The position numbers and the translations under genes are program-made. Shown here piece by piece: positions 8,058 through 16,559 of a stretch of 64,000 bases of DNA (its first letter is position 1; each line of letters starts with the position of its first letter). The stretch comes from CAILZL01 sp049840395 (lineage in GTDB: Bacteria; Pseudomonadota; Gammaproteobacteria; Steroidobacterales; Steroidobacteraceae). The stretch covers positions 124,001-188,000 of the forward strand of contig JASGLD010000008.1 in NCBI GenBank assembly GCA_049840395.1, read 5' to 3'. The notes below the pieces were generated by a model. That model was given only the letters and a program-made list of their open reading frames with translations. It searched no databases and was not told the origin of the DNA.

Positions 8058-9305
8058 TTAATGATCATGGTAGGTCACTCGCTCGGGAACCGGCTTGGTC
8101 TTATCCAGCTTGGTGTACCAAGGCATGAGGATGAAGAACAAGAAATACAACACCGAGAACACTCGCGACAGATAGGTGTTGGTGGTGGTGGCCTGATTCA
8201 GACCCAGGTAACCCAACGACACGAAGCTGATCACGAAAATGGTCAACGCGGTCTTGTAGATCCAGCCGCGATAACGGATCGACTTCACCGGGCTGCGGTC
8301 CAGCCAGGGCAGGAAGAAGAAGATCACCACGCCGGCGCCCATGCCCATCACACCGAACAACTTGTCCGGCACGGCGCGCAAGATTGCGTAGAACGGCGTG
8401 AAGTACCACACCGGCGCAATGTGCTCAGGCGTCTGCAGACGATTGGCCGGATCGAAGTTGGCTGCTTCAAGGAAGTAGCCGCCCATGGTCGGCGCGAAGA
8501 ACACGATCAGCGCGAAGATCAGCGCGAAGCCAACCAGGCCCATCGCATCCTTCACGGTGTAGTACGGATGGAAGGGAATGCCATCCAGCGGCAGGCCATC
8601 GGCGCCCTTCACCTTCTTGATTTCGACACCATCCGGATTGTTGGAACCCACTTCGTGCAGCGCCAGGATGTGCGCCACCACCAGGAATACCAGAGCCAGC
8701 GGCAACGCGATGACATGCAACGCGAAGAAACGATTCAAGGTGATGTCGGAGATGTAGTAGTCGCCGCGAATCCATTCCAGCAACGTCGTACCGACATAGG
8801 GAATCGCACCGAACAGCGAAGTGATCACCTGTGCGCCCCAGTAGGACATGTTGCCCCAGGGCAGCAGGTAGCCGAAGAACGCTTCGGCCATCAGGCACAG
8901 ATAAATCAACATGCCGAAGATCCACAGCAGTTCGCGCGGATTCTTGTACGACCCGTAAATCAGGCCACGGAACATATGCAGGTACACCACGATGAAGAAC
9001 GCCGAAGCGCCGGTGGAGTGCATGTAACGGATCAACCAGCCCCAGTCGACATCGCGCATGATGTATTCGACCGAAGCAAACGCACCTTCTGCAGAAGGCT
9101 TGTAGTTCATGGTCAGGAAGATGCCGGTGACGATCTGCAACACCAGCACGGCCAAAGCCAGCGAACCGAAGTAGTACCAGAAGTTGAAGTTCTTCGGCGC
9201 GTAGTACTCGGTGACATGCTCACGCAGCATCTTGGTGAGCGGGAAACGATCGTCGATCCAGCCCAGCAAGCCCGTGGTGCCTACCTTATTAGTTGAAGTG
9301 CCCAT
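8058..9305 (-). CDS. petB: Cytochrome b of the bc1 complex
   Basis: A 415-residue integral membrane protein with eight predicted helices, typical of bacterial cytochrome b. The haem-ligand segments are visible: 'WLIRYMHSTGASAFF' with 'VVYLHMFRGL' on one helix pair, and 'NRFFALHVIALPL' with 'VVAHILALHEVG' on the other. The quinol-oxidation-site motif 'PEHIAP..Y' appears here as 'TPEHIAPVWYFTPFYAIL'. It transfers electrons between quinol and the two b haems in the inner membrane. The ATG overlaps the petA stop by one base (TGATG), so translation is probably coupled. The TTG three bases earlier is not needed as a start. Confidence 0.97.
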   Translation of the reverse strand: MGTSTNKVGTTGLLGWIDDRFPLTKMLREHVTEYYAPKNFNFWYYFGSLALAVLVLQIVTGIFLTMNYKPSAEGAFASVEYIMRDVDWGWLIRYMHSTGASAFFIVVYLHMFRGLIYGSYKNPRELLWIFGMLIYLCLMAEAFFGYLLPWGNMSYWGAQVITSLFGAIPYVGTTLLEWIRGDYYISDITLNRFFALHVIALPLALVFLVVAHILALHEVGSNNPDGVEIKKVKGADGLPLDGIPFHPYYTVKDAMGLVGFALIFALIVFFAPTMGGYFLEAANFDPANRLQTPEHIAPVWYFTPFYAILRAVPDKLFGVMGMGAGVVIFFFLPWLDRSPVKSIRYRGWIYKTALTIFVISFVSLGYLGLNQATTTNTYLSRVFSVLYFLFFILMPWYTKLDKTKPVPERVTYHDH

Positions 9306-9904
9306 CAAGCCGCTCCCATCTCAGCGCCAATGACCAAGGTATTGTTCGGACCGAAGTAGTACGGCGGCACCGTGAGGTTCAATGGAGCAGGCACGTCTTT
9401 GAACACGCGGCCGGCCATGTCGAACTTGGAACCGTGACAAGGGCAGTAGAAACCGCCCGGCCAGTCCGCTGCCACGGTGGCATCGCCTGGCTCGAACTTG
9501 TTGAGCGGTGCGCAACCCAGGTGGGTGCAGACGCCGACCAATACCAGGTATTCAGGCTTGAGCGCGCGTGCTTCGTTCTTGGCGAAAGCCGGCTGTTCGG
9601 ATTCCATTGATTCCGGATCGCGCAAATTGGGCTTGTTGGCCGCCAGCTTGGCGATCATTTCCTCGGTGCGCCGCACGATGTAGATGGCCTGACCGCGCCA
9701 TTCCACCTTCAACAATTCACCGACCTGCAGCTTGCTGATGTCTTGCTCGACCGGACCGCCCATGGCCTTGGCGCGGGCACTGGGGCGCCACGAAGCCAGA
9801 AATGGCACAGCAGTGGCGATCGCCCCCACCGCACCGACGGCGCTTGTCGCTACCAGCAGGAAATGCCGGCGGCCCCCATCAACTTGCTCAGCTTCTGCGC
9901 TCAT
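9305..9904 (-). CDS. petA: Rieske iron-sulfur subunit of the bc1 complex
   Basis: A 199-residue Rieske protein. It has a twin-arginine-type N-terminus ('GGRRHFLLVAT', residues 10-20) with a membrane helix, then the two cluster-binding motifs CTHLGC (126-131) and CPCHGS (154-159), and the 'GPAPxNL'-like region as 'APLNLTVPPYYF'. It carries electrons from quinol to cytochrome c1 in the periplasm. ATG 9904 is preceded by GGAG at seven bases and starts just before the leader. The frame extends upstream without family support. It is the first gene of petABC; a near-perfect -10 lies about 180 bases upstream. Confidence 0.96.
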   Translation of the reverse strand: MSAEAEQVDGGRRHFLLVATSAVGAVGAIATAVPFLASWRPSARAKAMGGPVEQDISKLQVGELLKVEWRGQAIYIVRRTEEMIAKLAANKPNLRDPESMESEQPAFAKNEARALKPEYLVLVGVCTHLGCAPLNKFEPGDATVAADWPGGFYCPCHGSKFDMAGRVFKDVPAPLNLTVPPYYFGPNNTLVIGAEMGAA

Positions 9905-10084
9905 CCAAACGACTCCGAAAATTGACCTTATCGCTCTCGCCCGTTCGCTCGGTCGGTTCTTAGTTGAACTGAACCGACCTGCCATCAGCCGGTCGGACTG
10001 GATTGCTTCCAGAAGGCTGCGGTCAGCCCACTCCGATCAGCTCAGCTGTGAGCCGTGCGATTTCAAAGACTCAAGGAATTGCGC

Positions 10085-10090
10085 ATTATA
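10085..10090 (-). promoter_or_regulatory. Candidate sigma70 -10 box for petABC
   Basis: The reverse strand reads TATAAT here, inside the 263-base divergent space between petA and the DegS-like gene. No good -35 hexamer is found 16-19 bases upstream. The implied 5' leader would be about 175 bases. Confidence 0.35.
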
Positions 10091-10167
10091 CACATACACT
10101 GCGGCGCGCTTAGAAGCTCCGGCCACGGTCGCGTGTGATTCACAGCGCCCATCACAGGAACCGCACG

Positions 10168-11313
10168 ATGCCCAGCCTGCCCGCAGCCGCCAAATTCATT
10201 GCCAAGTGGACCGTAGTCGGTCTGGCGGCGGCGTTTGTACTGGTGATGCTGCGACCGCAATGGCTGTTCGGCAGCGCCATTGCACCACCCCCGCCAACAC
10301 CTGCAGCCAGCGCCCCCTTAAGTTTTGCTGACGCGGTGGCGCGTACCGCACCGGCGGTAGTTAACATTTTCACGTATCGCGTGGTGACCGAACCCGCCAA
10401 ACCCAATGGCAGCAAGGGAAGCGGCGCAGCGCAACGCCGTGGCGTGGAAACCGGCTTGGGCTCGGGCGTGATCGTCGATACCGAAGGTCATGTCATCACC
10501 AATAATCATGTGGTGGCCGGGGCGCAGCAGATCTATGTATTGCTGGCCGATGGCCGCAGTGACAAGGCCACGGTGGTTGGTACCGATCCGGCCACCGATC
10601 TGGCTCTGCTGCAAATTCATTTATTGAATCCCCCGGCTGCACCGCTGGGCGAATCCGACGGATTGCGCACCGGCGATATCGCCCTGGCCATCGGCACGCC
10701 CTATGGCCTATCGCAGACCGTCACTCAGGGCATTGTCAGCGCCATCGGGCGCGTGCAGCTATGCGTCACCGCCATCGAAGGATTTATTCAGACCGATGCA
10801 GCCATCAACGAAGGCAACTCCGGCGGCGCATTGATCAATGCTAAAGGCGAACTGATCGGCATCAACACTGCCGCTCTGTCGCAACGCCAGGGCGTCAGCG
10901 GTATCAGCTTTGCCATTCCGGTCAATCTGGTGCGCGGCGTGATGGCTGCCATCCTGCAAGATGGCCGGGTGAAACGCGGCTGGTTCGGCGTCGAAACCGC
11001 CAAAATAACCGTCACCAAGGAAACCGTCGCGATGCTGCGTCTGAGCAGCGACGATTTACTGGTCATCAAACAGGTTTATCCCGGCAGTCCCGCCGCCGCT
11101 GCGGGACTGCAACCGGGCGACATCATCACTCGCATCAATGGCGTGCAACGCAGCTTGAACGAGGCGTTGGCGGTGGTAGCCAACACGCCCCCTGGAGAAA
11201 AAATCTCTCTAACTGTGCTGCGCGATCGGAGCAGCTATGACCTGAGCGTGACGCTGGTGGAACGCCAGCCTGGCGATGGCGTCAGCAATCTGTGCAGCGG
11301 CGGTCAGCCCTGA
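10168..11313 (+). CDS. Membrane-anchored S1C serine protease, DegS/AlgW-like
   Basis: A 381-residue protease with one N-terminal membrane anchor (about residues 10-28), a trypsin-like domain with the triad His114 ('TNNHVVAG'), Asp144 and Ser218 ('GNSGG'), and one PDZ domain (about 285-370). One PDZ plus an anchor instead of a cleaved leader marks it as DegS/AlgW rather than DegP/DegQ. These proteases sense unfolded outer-membrane porins through the PDZ domain and start RseA/MucA cleavage in the sigma-E response. ATG 10168 is preceded by AGGA. The frame begins earlier at a GTG without a ribosome site. Location between petABC and murA matches algW in Pseudomonas. Confidence 0.92.
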   Translation: MPSLPAAAKFIAKWTVVGLAAAFVLVMLRPQWLFGSAIAPPPPTPAASAPLSFADAVARTAPAVVNIFTYRVVTEPAKPNGSKGSGAAQRRGVETGLGSGVIVDTEGHVITNNHVVAGAQQIYVLLADGRSDKATVVGTDPATDLALLQIHLLNPPAAPLGESDGLRTGDIALAIGTPYGLSQTVTQGIVSAIGRVQLCVTAIEGFIQTDAAINEGNSGGALINAKGELIGINTAALSQRQGVSGISFAIPVNLVRGVMAAILQDGRVKRGWFGVETAKITVTKETVAMLRLSSDDLLVIKQVYPGSPAAAAGLQPGDIITRINGVQRSLNEALAVVANTPPGEKISLTVLRDRSSYDLSVTLVERQPGDGVSNLCSGGQP

Positions 11314-11340
11314 GCCTATTAAACTCAGGGCTACGCGACG

Positions 11341-12609
11341 TTACTTGCTGCGTGAGCTCAGGCGCTTGATGCGCGCCCCCAGCTGTTCGAATTTTTCTTC
11401 GATGCGCTCGTAGCCGCGGTCGATATGATAGATGCGATCGACAATGGTGGTGCCCTCCGCCACCAAGCCTGCCAGCACCAACCCCGCCGATGCGCGCAGA
11501 TCGGTGGCCATCACCGGCGCTCCCGTGAGTTGCGGCACGCCCTTGATAATGGCCGAGTGACCTTCGATGCGCATGGTGGCACCCATGCGCTGCAGCTCGT
11601 GCATGTGCATGAAACGATTTTCGAAAATGGTTTCGATTACCGTGCCCACGCCCTCCGCCACACAATTCAAGGCAGCGAACTGCGCCTGCATGTCGGTGGG
11701 AAACGCCGGATAAGGTGCAGTGCGGATATCCACCGCCTTGGGCCGCTTGCCCTGCATGTCGAGTTCGATCCAATCCTCGCCGGATTCAATCTGCGCGCCG
11801 GCTTCTTTGAGCTTGAGCAACACTGCGTCCAAGTGCTCAGCACAGGCCTGTTTCAAGCGTACCTTGCCACCGGTGATGGCACCCGCCACTAAATAAGTAC
11901 CGGCTTCAATGCGATCCGGCATCACTGAATATTGACAGCCGTGCAGGCGTTCCACGCCTTGCACAACGATGCGATCGGTGCCCGCACCTTGAATACGCGC
12001 ACCCATGGCAATCAGGAAATTGGCCAAGTCGACCACTTCCGGCTCGCGAGCCGCGTTTTCAATAACCGTTTCGCCATCGGCCAAGGCGGCCGCCATCATC
12101 AGGTTTTCGGTGCCGGTAACGGTGACGGTTTCCAGCACCAAGCGCGCGCCCTTGAGACGTTTGGCGGTGGCACGGATATAACCATGATCGATATGAATTT
12201 CAGCGCCCATGGCGCGCAGGCCATCGACATGCAAGTTCACCGGTCGCGCACCAATGGCGCAGCCGCCGGGTAGCGACACCTCAGCCTGACCGAAGCGCGC
12301 CAACAACGGCCCCAGCACCAAGATCGAAGCGCGCATGGTCTTCACCAATTCATAGGGCGCCACGCACTGGGTGTCAGGACGCGCATCGACCTCGACGCAC
12401 ATTTTGTCGTCGACAGTGACCCGCACGCCCATGTTGGCCAACAGCGCAATCATTGTTGTCACGTCGTGCAGATGCGGCACGTTGCTCAACGTGACCGGAC
12501 CCTCGCCCAGCAAGGCGCCGGCAATGATCGGCAATGCCGCATTCTTGGCACCGGAAATACGCACTTCACCGGCCAGCTTGACGCCGCCTTCTATCTGCAA
12601 TCGATCCAC
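11341..12609 (-). CDS. murA: UDP-N-acetylglucosamine 1-carboxyvinyltransferase MurA
   Basis: A 422-residue MurA with the N-terminal 'GGVKLAGEVRISGAKNAALP', the fosfomycin-target cysteine at residue 117 in 'PGGCAIGARPVNLH', and the conserved 'AGTYLVAGAITGG' and 'RASAGLVLAGL' segments. It transfers enolpyruvate from PEP to UDP-GlcNAc, the first committed step of peptidoglycan synthesis in the cytoplasm. The active-site cysteine is present, so fosfomycin sensitivity at the target is expected. It follows ibaG on the same strand with about 90 bases between, as in E. coli (ibaG-murA). Confidence 0.97.
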   Translation of the reverse strand: MDRLQIEGGVKLAGEVRISGAKNAALPIIAGALLGEGPVTLSNVPHLHDVTTMIALLANMGVRVTVDDKMCVEVDARPDTQCVAPYELVKTMRASILVLGPLLARFGQAEVSLPGGCAIGARPVNLHVDGLRAMGAEIHIDHGYIRATAKRLKGARLVLETVTVTGTENLMMAAALADGETVIENAAREPEVVDLANFLIAMGARIQGAGTDRIVVQGVERLHGCQYSVMPDRIEAGTYLVAGAITGGKVRLKQACAEHLDAVLLKLKEAGAQIESGEDWIELDMQGKRPKAVDIRTAPYPAFPTDMQAQFAALNCVAEGVGTVIETIFENRFMHMHELQRMGATMRIEGHSAIIKGVPQLTGAPVMATDLRASAGLVLAGLVAEGTTIVDRIYHIDRGYERIEEKFEQLGARIKRLSSRSK

Positions 12610-12702
12610 GGATGATCCTCTACAACTGCCCGGGTCGTTAAGCCGGGTTATTAATCTCGGTCGGGAGCCTAAACCGTTAAACCTGAGTCGTTAAAACAGC
12701 GC

Positions 12703-12954
12703 TTACTGTGCGCTTTGCTGTCCGGCCTGCAATTCGGCCGCGGTAAAGGTCTGCATGGTCAGCGCATGAATTTCATGACCCATCAATTTACCCAGCGCCG
12801 CATACACCAATTGATGGCGTTGCAGCGTGCGCTTGCCGGCAAAGCTATCGCTGACAATCAAGGCGGAAAAATGCGTGCTGTCGTCGGATTCGACCTGCAC
12901 CTGCGCACCCGGCAAGCCGGCGCGAATCAGCTGTTCAACTTCCTGGGGACTCAT
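12703..12954 (-). CDS. ibaG: BolA-family protein IbaG
   Basis: An 83-residue BolA-like protein with the family core 'SDSFAGKRTLQRHQLVYAAL' and 'HALTMQTFTAAE' at the C-terminal end. BolA/IbaG proteins bind monothiol glutaredoxins and [2Fe-2S] clusters and affect iron-sulfur trafficking and acid stress. Its place directly upstream of murA distinguishes IbaG from BolA. The frame also offers a TTG two codons earlier; ATG 12954 with AGG a few bases upstream is preferred. There are no signs of disruption. Confidence 0.9.
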   Translation of the reverse strand: MSPQEVEQLIRAGLPGAQVQVESDDSTHFSALIVSDSFAGKRTLQRHQLVYAALGKLMGHEIHALTMQTFTAAELQAGQQSAQ

Positions 12955-13029
12955 GGTCAACCTGTCTGAGTAATCTGGACGGAATAATGGCGATGATAAC
13001 GGATTGCCGGCCTACTCCCAGGCGCTGCT

Positions 13030-14082
13030 TCAACCGCTGGCGTTCACTTCGACGGTGATGTGACTCAAACCGGGCAGACCGGCCAGCTTGGCGCGATAGG
13101 TCGCGGGTGCGGCGGGTTGCGACGATTCGATGCTGGCCACCAGCACGTGATGCCCGGGCCCGACACGCCACAGGTGCAGATCACTGACGACATCACCGCC
13201 ACTTTCCAGTCGCGCCCGTACCTGCGCCAACAGACTGGTATTCAAATTCATATCGACCAGGTAAGCGCCCGCAGAACGCATCAAGCCCCAAGACCATTGG
13301 GCGATCACCAGCGCACCGACGACACCCATCAACGGGTCCATCCATACCCACCCCAGGTAGCGACCGGCCAACAGGCCTGCGATAGCCAACACCGAAGTCA
13401 GCGCATCGGCAATCACATGCATGTAGGCCGCGCGCAGGTTGGTGTCATGGTGATGCTGGGTATGACCGAAATTATCATCGTCGGTCTCATCTTCATGGTC
13501 ATGGTCATGGTCATGGTCATGGTCATGGTCATGGTCATGGTCATGGTCATGGTCATGGTCATGGTCATCATGATGATGGCCGTGCCCACCTTGATGCAGC
13601 AAGGCCGCACTTACCAGATTGACCACCAATCCCAACACGGCAATCCACGTGGCCTGACTGAAATCGATGGGGCGCGGGCTGATCAAGCGAGTGACCGACT
13701 CCCAACCGATCAAGAGTGCAATCATGCCCAGCACCACCGCGCTGGCGAAGCCGGTAAGTTCGCCTATCTTGCCGGTACCGAAACTGAAGCGCGGATCGTT
13801 GGCGTGACGCCGCGCATAGCGATATGCCAAAGCGGCAATGCTCAATGCCGCAGCATGGGTGGCCATATGCCAGCCATCCGCCACCAGCGCCATGGAACCG
13901 AAGATTGTGCCGCCGATGATTTCGCCAACCATCATGAACGCGGTCAGCACCACCACCCACCAGGTACGCTGTTCGTTGCGATCATGGCTGGCGCCCAGGA
14001 AATCGCTATGCGCTACGCAGGTACGCCCCACATTAAGAGGCGCGGCTTGGCGTGTGCCCGATTGGTCACTCGATGGACCCAT
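13030..14082 (-). CDS. Cation diffusion facilitator, DmeF-like, with expanded His-Asp loop
   Basis: A cation/proton antiporter of the CDF family (about 350 residues). Six membrane helices are visible, with the metal-site motif 'HMATHAAALSIAALAY' in helix 2 and 'HVIADALTSVLAI' in helix 5, and a C-terminal cytoplasmic domain. The H-x3-H version of the helix-2 site and the very His-rich loop resemble DmeF-type exporters of Co/Ni/Zn. The loop between helices 4 and 5 contains an uninterrupted Asp-His repeat encoded by 12 copies of one hexanucleotide. The start is uncertain: ATG 14082 is used, while GTG 14097 has a possible AGAG upstream. It is divergent from the fumarylacetoacetase gene. Confidence 0.9.
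   Translation of the reverse strand: MGPSSDQSGTRQAAPLNVGRTCVAHSDFLGASHDRNEQRTWWVVVLTAFMMVGEIIGGTIFGSMALVADGWHMATHAAALSIAALAYRYARRHANDPRFSFGTGKIGELTGFASAVVLGMIALLIGWESVTRLISPRPIDFSQATWIAVLGLVVNLVSAALLHQGGHGHHHDDHDHDHDHDHDHDHDHDHDHDHDHEDETDDDNFGHTQHHHDTNLRAAYMHVIADALTSVLAIAGLLAGRYLGWVWMDPLMGVVGALVIAQWSWGLMRSAGAYLVDMNLNTSLLAQVRARLESGGDVVSDLHLWRVGPGHHVLVASIESSQPAAPATYRAKLAGLPGLSHITVEVNASG
13495..13566. repeat. 12-copy hexanucleotide tandem repeat (ATGGTC)n
   Basis: Twelve perfect, uninterrupted copies of ATGGTC (GACCAT on the coding strand) encode alternating Asp-His in the cation exporter's cytoplasmic loop. Because the unit is six bases, copy-number change alters the loop length without shifting the frame. 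Confidence 0.98.
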
Positions 14083-14260
14083 GGATGATTCGCTCACAAA
14101 TTCTGTCTCTACCCAAATCTTTATCAAACGGTTTGGATCGACATGCTACACGGATACGACGTTCCCCTGGACGCCCTTGCCACGCGCAAAAATTCTTCAT
14201 TAAGGTAATAACCGTGCCGACGGGTATACTGCCCGGAGCACACATAACCAGTAAAAAATC

Positions 14261-15571
14261 ATGCTGAATCAAACTCACGACGCATCCCGACACAGCTGGG
14301 TCAACTCTGCCAACCAGGCGGACGGTGACTTCCCGCTGCAAAACCTGCCGCATGGCGTCTTCCGTCACGGCAATGCAGCGGCTCGTGGCGGCATCGCCAT
14401 TGGCGATCAGATTCTGGACTTGCAGGCTGCCTTGCGGCTAAAGCTGTTCAATGCCGAGCAGGCCGAGATTGCCACCGCAGCAGCCGAAAGCAGTTTGAAT
14501 CGCTACCTGTCCATGGGTAACAACGCCGCACAAACGCTGCGCGCGCGCATTTTCGAATTACTGGATCAAGATAGCGGCCGGCAGCTGGCTACGCAGCGCG
14601 AACAACTGCTGATTCCGATGGCGCAAGTACAGATGCAGCTGCCGGTGTACTCACGCAGTTACAGCGACTTCTGCACCTCCATTCCGCATGTCACCGCCAA
14701 TCGGCGCGCCCGTCCGGGCCGGCCGGCGCACAACCTCAAGCATCTACCTATCGGTTATGGCGGACGCGCCTCTTCCATTGTCGTAGATGGCACATCAATA
14801 CCCCGCCCGTGGGGCCATGGCAGCAACGAAACCACCGGCGAGAATTACTACTCCCCCACGCATCGCATGGACTTCGAATTGGAATTCGGCGCCTATCTCT
14901 GCGCTGGCAATACCCTGGGAAGCACGCTGCCCATGAATCGCGCCGATGCTGCGATCTTCGGCTATGTGCTGGTCAACGACTGGTCGGCGCGCGACATTCA
15001 ACGCTTTGAAAACCTGCTCGGTCCATTCCTAGGTAAGAGCTTCGCCACCACGGTTTCGCCCTGGTTGGTGACACAAGCAGCGTTGGCGCCATTTCGCACC
15101 TCGCCAGTACCGCGACCAGCGGACGATCCACCGCTGCGCCCGCATCTCAACAGCGCCGAACACGAACGCACCGGCGCGCTGGATGTCCGTTTGCAGGCCT
15201 GGCTGTCCACTGCACGCATGCGCGCCCAAGGTCTGCCGCCACAGTGCATTACCGATACCAACCTGCTGCATCTGTACTGGACCTTGCCGCAGATGGTGGC
15301 GCATCACGCCAGCAATGGTTGCAACCTGGAAGTGGGCGATCTGATTGCTAGCGGCACGGTCTCCGGTCCGGAAGAACATCAAGCTGCCTGCATGTGGGAA
15401 ATCACCGGCGGCTCGCTGCCGATTGAATTGCCGACTGGCGAGCAGCGTCTCTGGCTGGAAGACGGCGATGAACTGAGCTTAACGGGGCGCGCCGATAAAG
15501 CCGGCCACACCGGCATCGGGTTTGGTACCTGCCGTGGCGTGGTGCAGACTGCGCTTCAGTCCTATCCATAG
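14261..15571 (+). CDS. fahA: Fumarylacetoacetase
   Basis: A 436-residue two-domain fumarylacetoacetase. A small N-terminal SH3-like domain ('PHGVFRHGNAAARGGIAIGD') precedes the FAH catalytic domain with 'YSDFCTSIPHV', 'MDFELEFGAYL', 'FGYVLVNDWSARDIQ' and 'GNLL/ASGTVSG'-like 'DLIASGTVSGPEEH'. It hydrolyses 4-fumarylacetoacetate to fumarate and acetoacetate, the last step of tyrosine/homogentisate breakdown. Homogentisate dioxygenase and maleylacetoacetate isomerase are not in the window. A metallo-beta-lactamase-fold gene follows after ten bases, so the two are probably co-transcribed. The length fits the full-size enzyme rather than the short FAH-domain hydrolases. Confidence 0.93.
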   Translation: MLNQTHDASRHSWVNSANQADGDFPLQNLPHGVFRHGNAAARGGIAIGDQILDLQAALRLKLFNAEQAEIATAAAESSLNRYLSMGNNAAQTLRARIFELLDQDSGRQLATQREQLLIPMAQVQMQLPVYSRSYSDFCTSIPHVTANRRARPGRPAHNLKHLPIGYGGRASSIVVDGTSIPRPWGHGSNETTGENYYSPTHRMDFELEFGAYLCAGNTLGSTLPMNRADAAIFGYVLVNDWSARDIQRFENLLGPFLGKSFATTVSPWLVTQAALAPFRTSPVPRPADDPPLRPHLNSAEHERTGALDVRLQAWLSTARMRAQGLPPQCITDTNLLHLYWTLPQMVAHHASNGCNLEVGDLIASGTVSGPEEHQAACMWEITGGSLPIELPTGEQRLWLEDGDELSLTGRADKAGHTGIGFGTCRGVVQTALQSYP

Positions 15572-15581
15572 CGAGGCCGCC

Positions 15582-16484
15582 ATGCGTCGCGTCAGCAAGC
15601 ATACCTACGCCGAGATCTACACCATGGGTTGCAACCCAGGCTTCGTCGCCACCAGCGACGGGGTGGTGATGATCGATTCGCCGCAACGGGCCTTGGATGC
15701 CATGCGCTGGCGGGAGAAGCTGCTGGAACACGGCCCGATTCGTTACTTGATCAATACCGAGCCGCATGGCGATCACACCATTGGCAATGCCTACTTTCCC
15801 GGCGTCACCGTGGTTGGACAGGTACGGCTCAAAGCCTGCTTTCAACCCTACATCGATCGCTTCGGGGGCGGACCTGTCGCACGGCATCAGCGCGCGCTTA
15901 CCGAAGATCCGGATAGCGCCTGGCTGATGGAACATCCGGATTACCCGCCCTACAACCCGCCCACGCAAACCTTCACTGACGAGCTCAAGCTGCACGTCGG
16001 TAACCACACCATCCACTGCATTCACATGCCCGGCCATACTGCGCCGCAGACTTCGATTTACCTGCCGGACGAAGGCGTGGTGTTCACCGGTGATAACGTG
16101 TTCTGCAAATGTCAGACTTGGTTGCAGGAGGCCAATCCCTGGGCCTGGCTGGAGGCACTCAAGGCCATCGAACAATTGGATGTCGAAACCATCGTCCCCG
16201 GTCATGGCGAACCCTGCACCAAGGCCTATCTACAACGACAGGCTGACATCATTCATCAATGGCTGGGCGCCGCGCAGCGCTGCCTGGATCGTGGCATGAC
16301 CGAAGATGAGGCCGCCGCTTACGAACTGGATGTGAAGCGCGAAATCGATCCCTATCCCATGGGGCAGCGACTGGAAGAATGGGAACATCGCCTCAAGGGC
16401 ATGAACCTGCGCAATCTGTATCGACAACTGCACATACGCCAAACGCAATCAACCCAGTCGCCCACACAGTCGGCTGCGCAGTAA
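15582..16484 (+). CDS. Metallo-beta-lactamase-fold hydrolase with Glu in the first metal position
   Basis: A 300-residue MBL-fold protein. The first metal motif is normally H-x-H-x-D-H but reads 'TEPHGDH' (about residues 66-72), so Glu replaces the first His. The other ligands are present: His in 'MPGHTAPQT', Asp in 'FTGDNVF' and His in 'VPGHGEP'. A helical C-terminal extension follows (about 225-285). The substrate is unknown. It starts ten bases after fahA, which hints at a role near aromatic-acid catabolism, but the fold is too general to name a reaction. ATG 15582 with GAGG upstream is preferred; the frame runs 20 codons further into fahA. Confidence 0.8.
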   Translation: MRRVSKHTYAEIYTMGCNPGFVATSDGVVMIDSPQRALDAMRWREKLLEHGPIRYLINTEPHGDHTIGNAYFPGVTVVGQVRLKACFQPYIDRFGGGPVARHQRALTEDPDSAWLMEHPDYPPYNPPTQTFTDELKLHVGNHTIHCIHMPGHTAPQTSIYLPDEGVVFTGDNVFCKCQTWLQEANPWAWLEALKAIEQLDVETIVPGHGEPCTKAYLQRQADIIHQWLGAAQRCLDRGMTEDEAAAYELDVKREIDPYPMGQRLEEWEHRLKGMNLRNLYRQLHIRQTQSTQSPTQSAAQ

Positions 16485-16559
16485 GTACATCGCGATGATC
16501 GAGCGCTGCTCGCAGCGCTGACTGACACTGTCGCAGCACCGGCAGGTTATGATGCGGCA

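Noticed and set aside
7977..9296. 439-codon forward ORF opposite petB/petC
   Set aside because: It is the mirror of a strongly conserved cytochrome b gene; the translation is His/Gln/Arg-rich with no domain, as expected from antisense reading of biased codons.
13495..13566. Possible CRISPR-like array
   Set aside because: A six-base repeat without spacers that is in frame in a protein-coding gene; it is a microsatellite.
13060..14088. 342-codon forward ORF opposite the cation exporter, with a Met-Val repeat
   Set aside because: Antisense shadow of the real CDF gene; the Met-Val run is just the hexanucleotide repeat read on the other strand.
15402..16205. 267-codon reverse ORF opposite fahA and the MBL-fold gene
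   Set aside because: It spans the junction of two well-supported forward genes and shows no domain.
16502..16519. Terminator between the MBL-fold gene and kdsD
   Set aside because: AGCGCTG/CAGCGCT is a short palindrome with no T-run; too weak to call.
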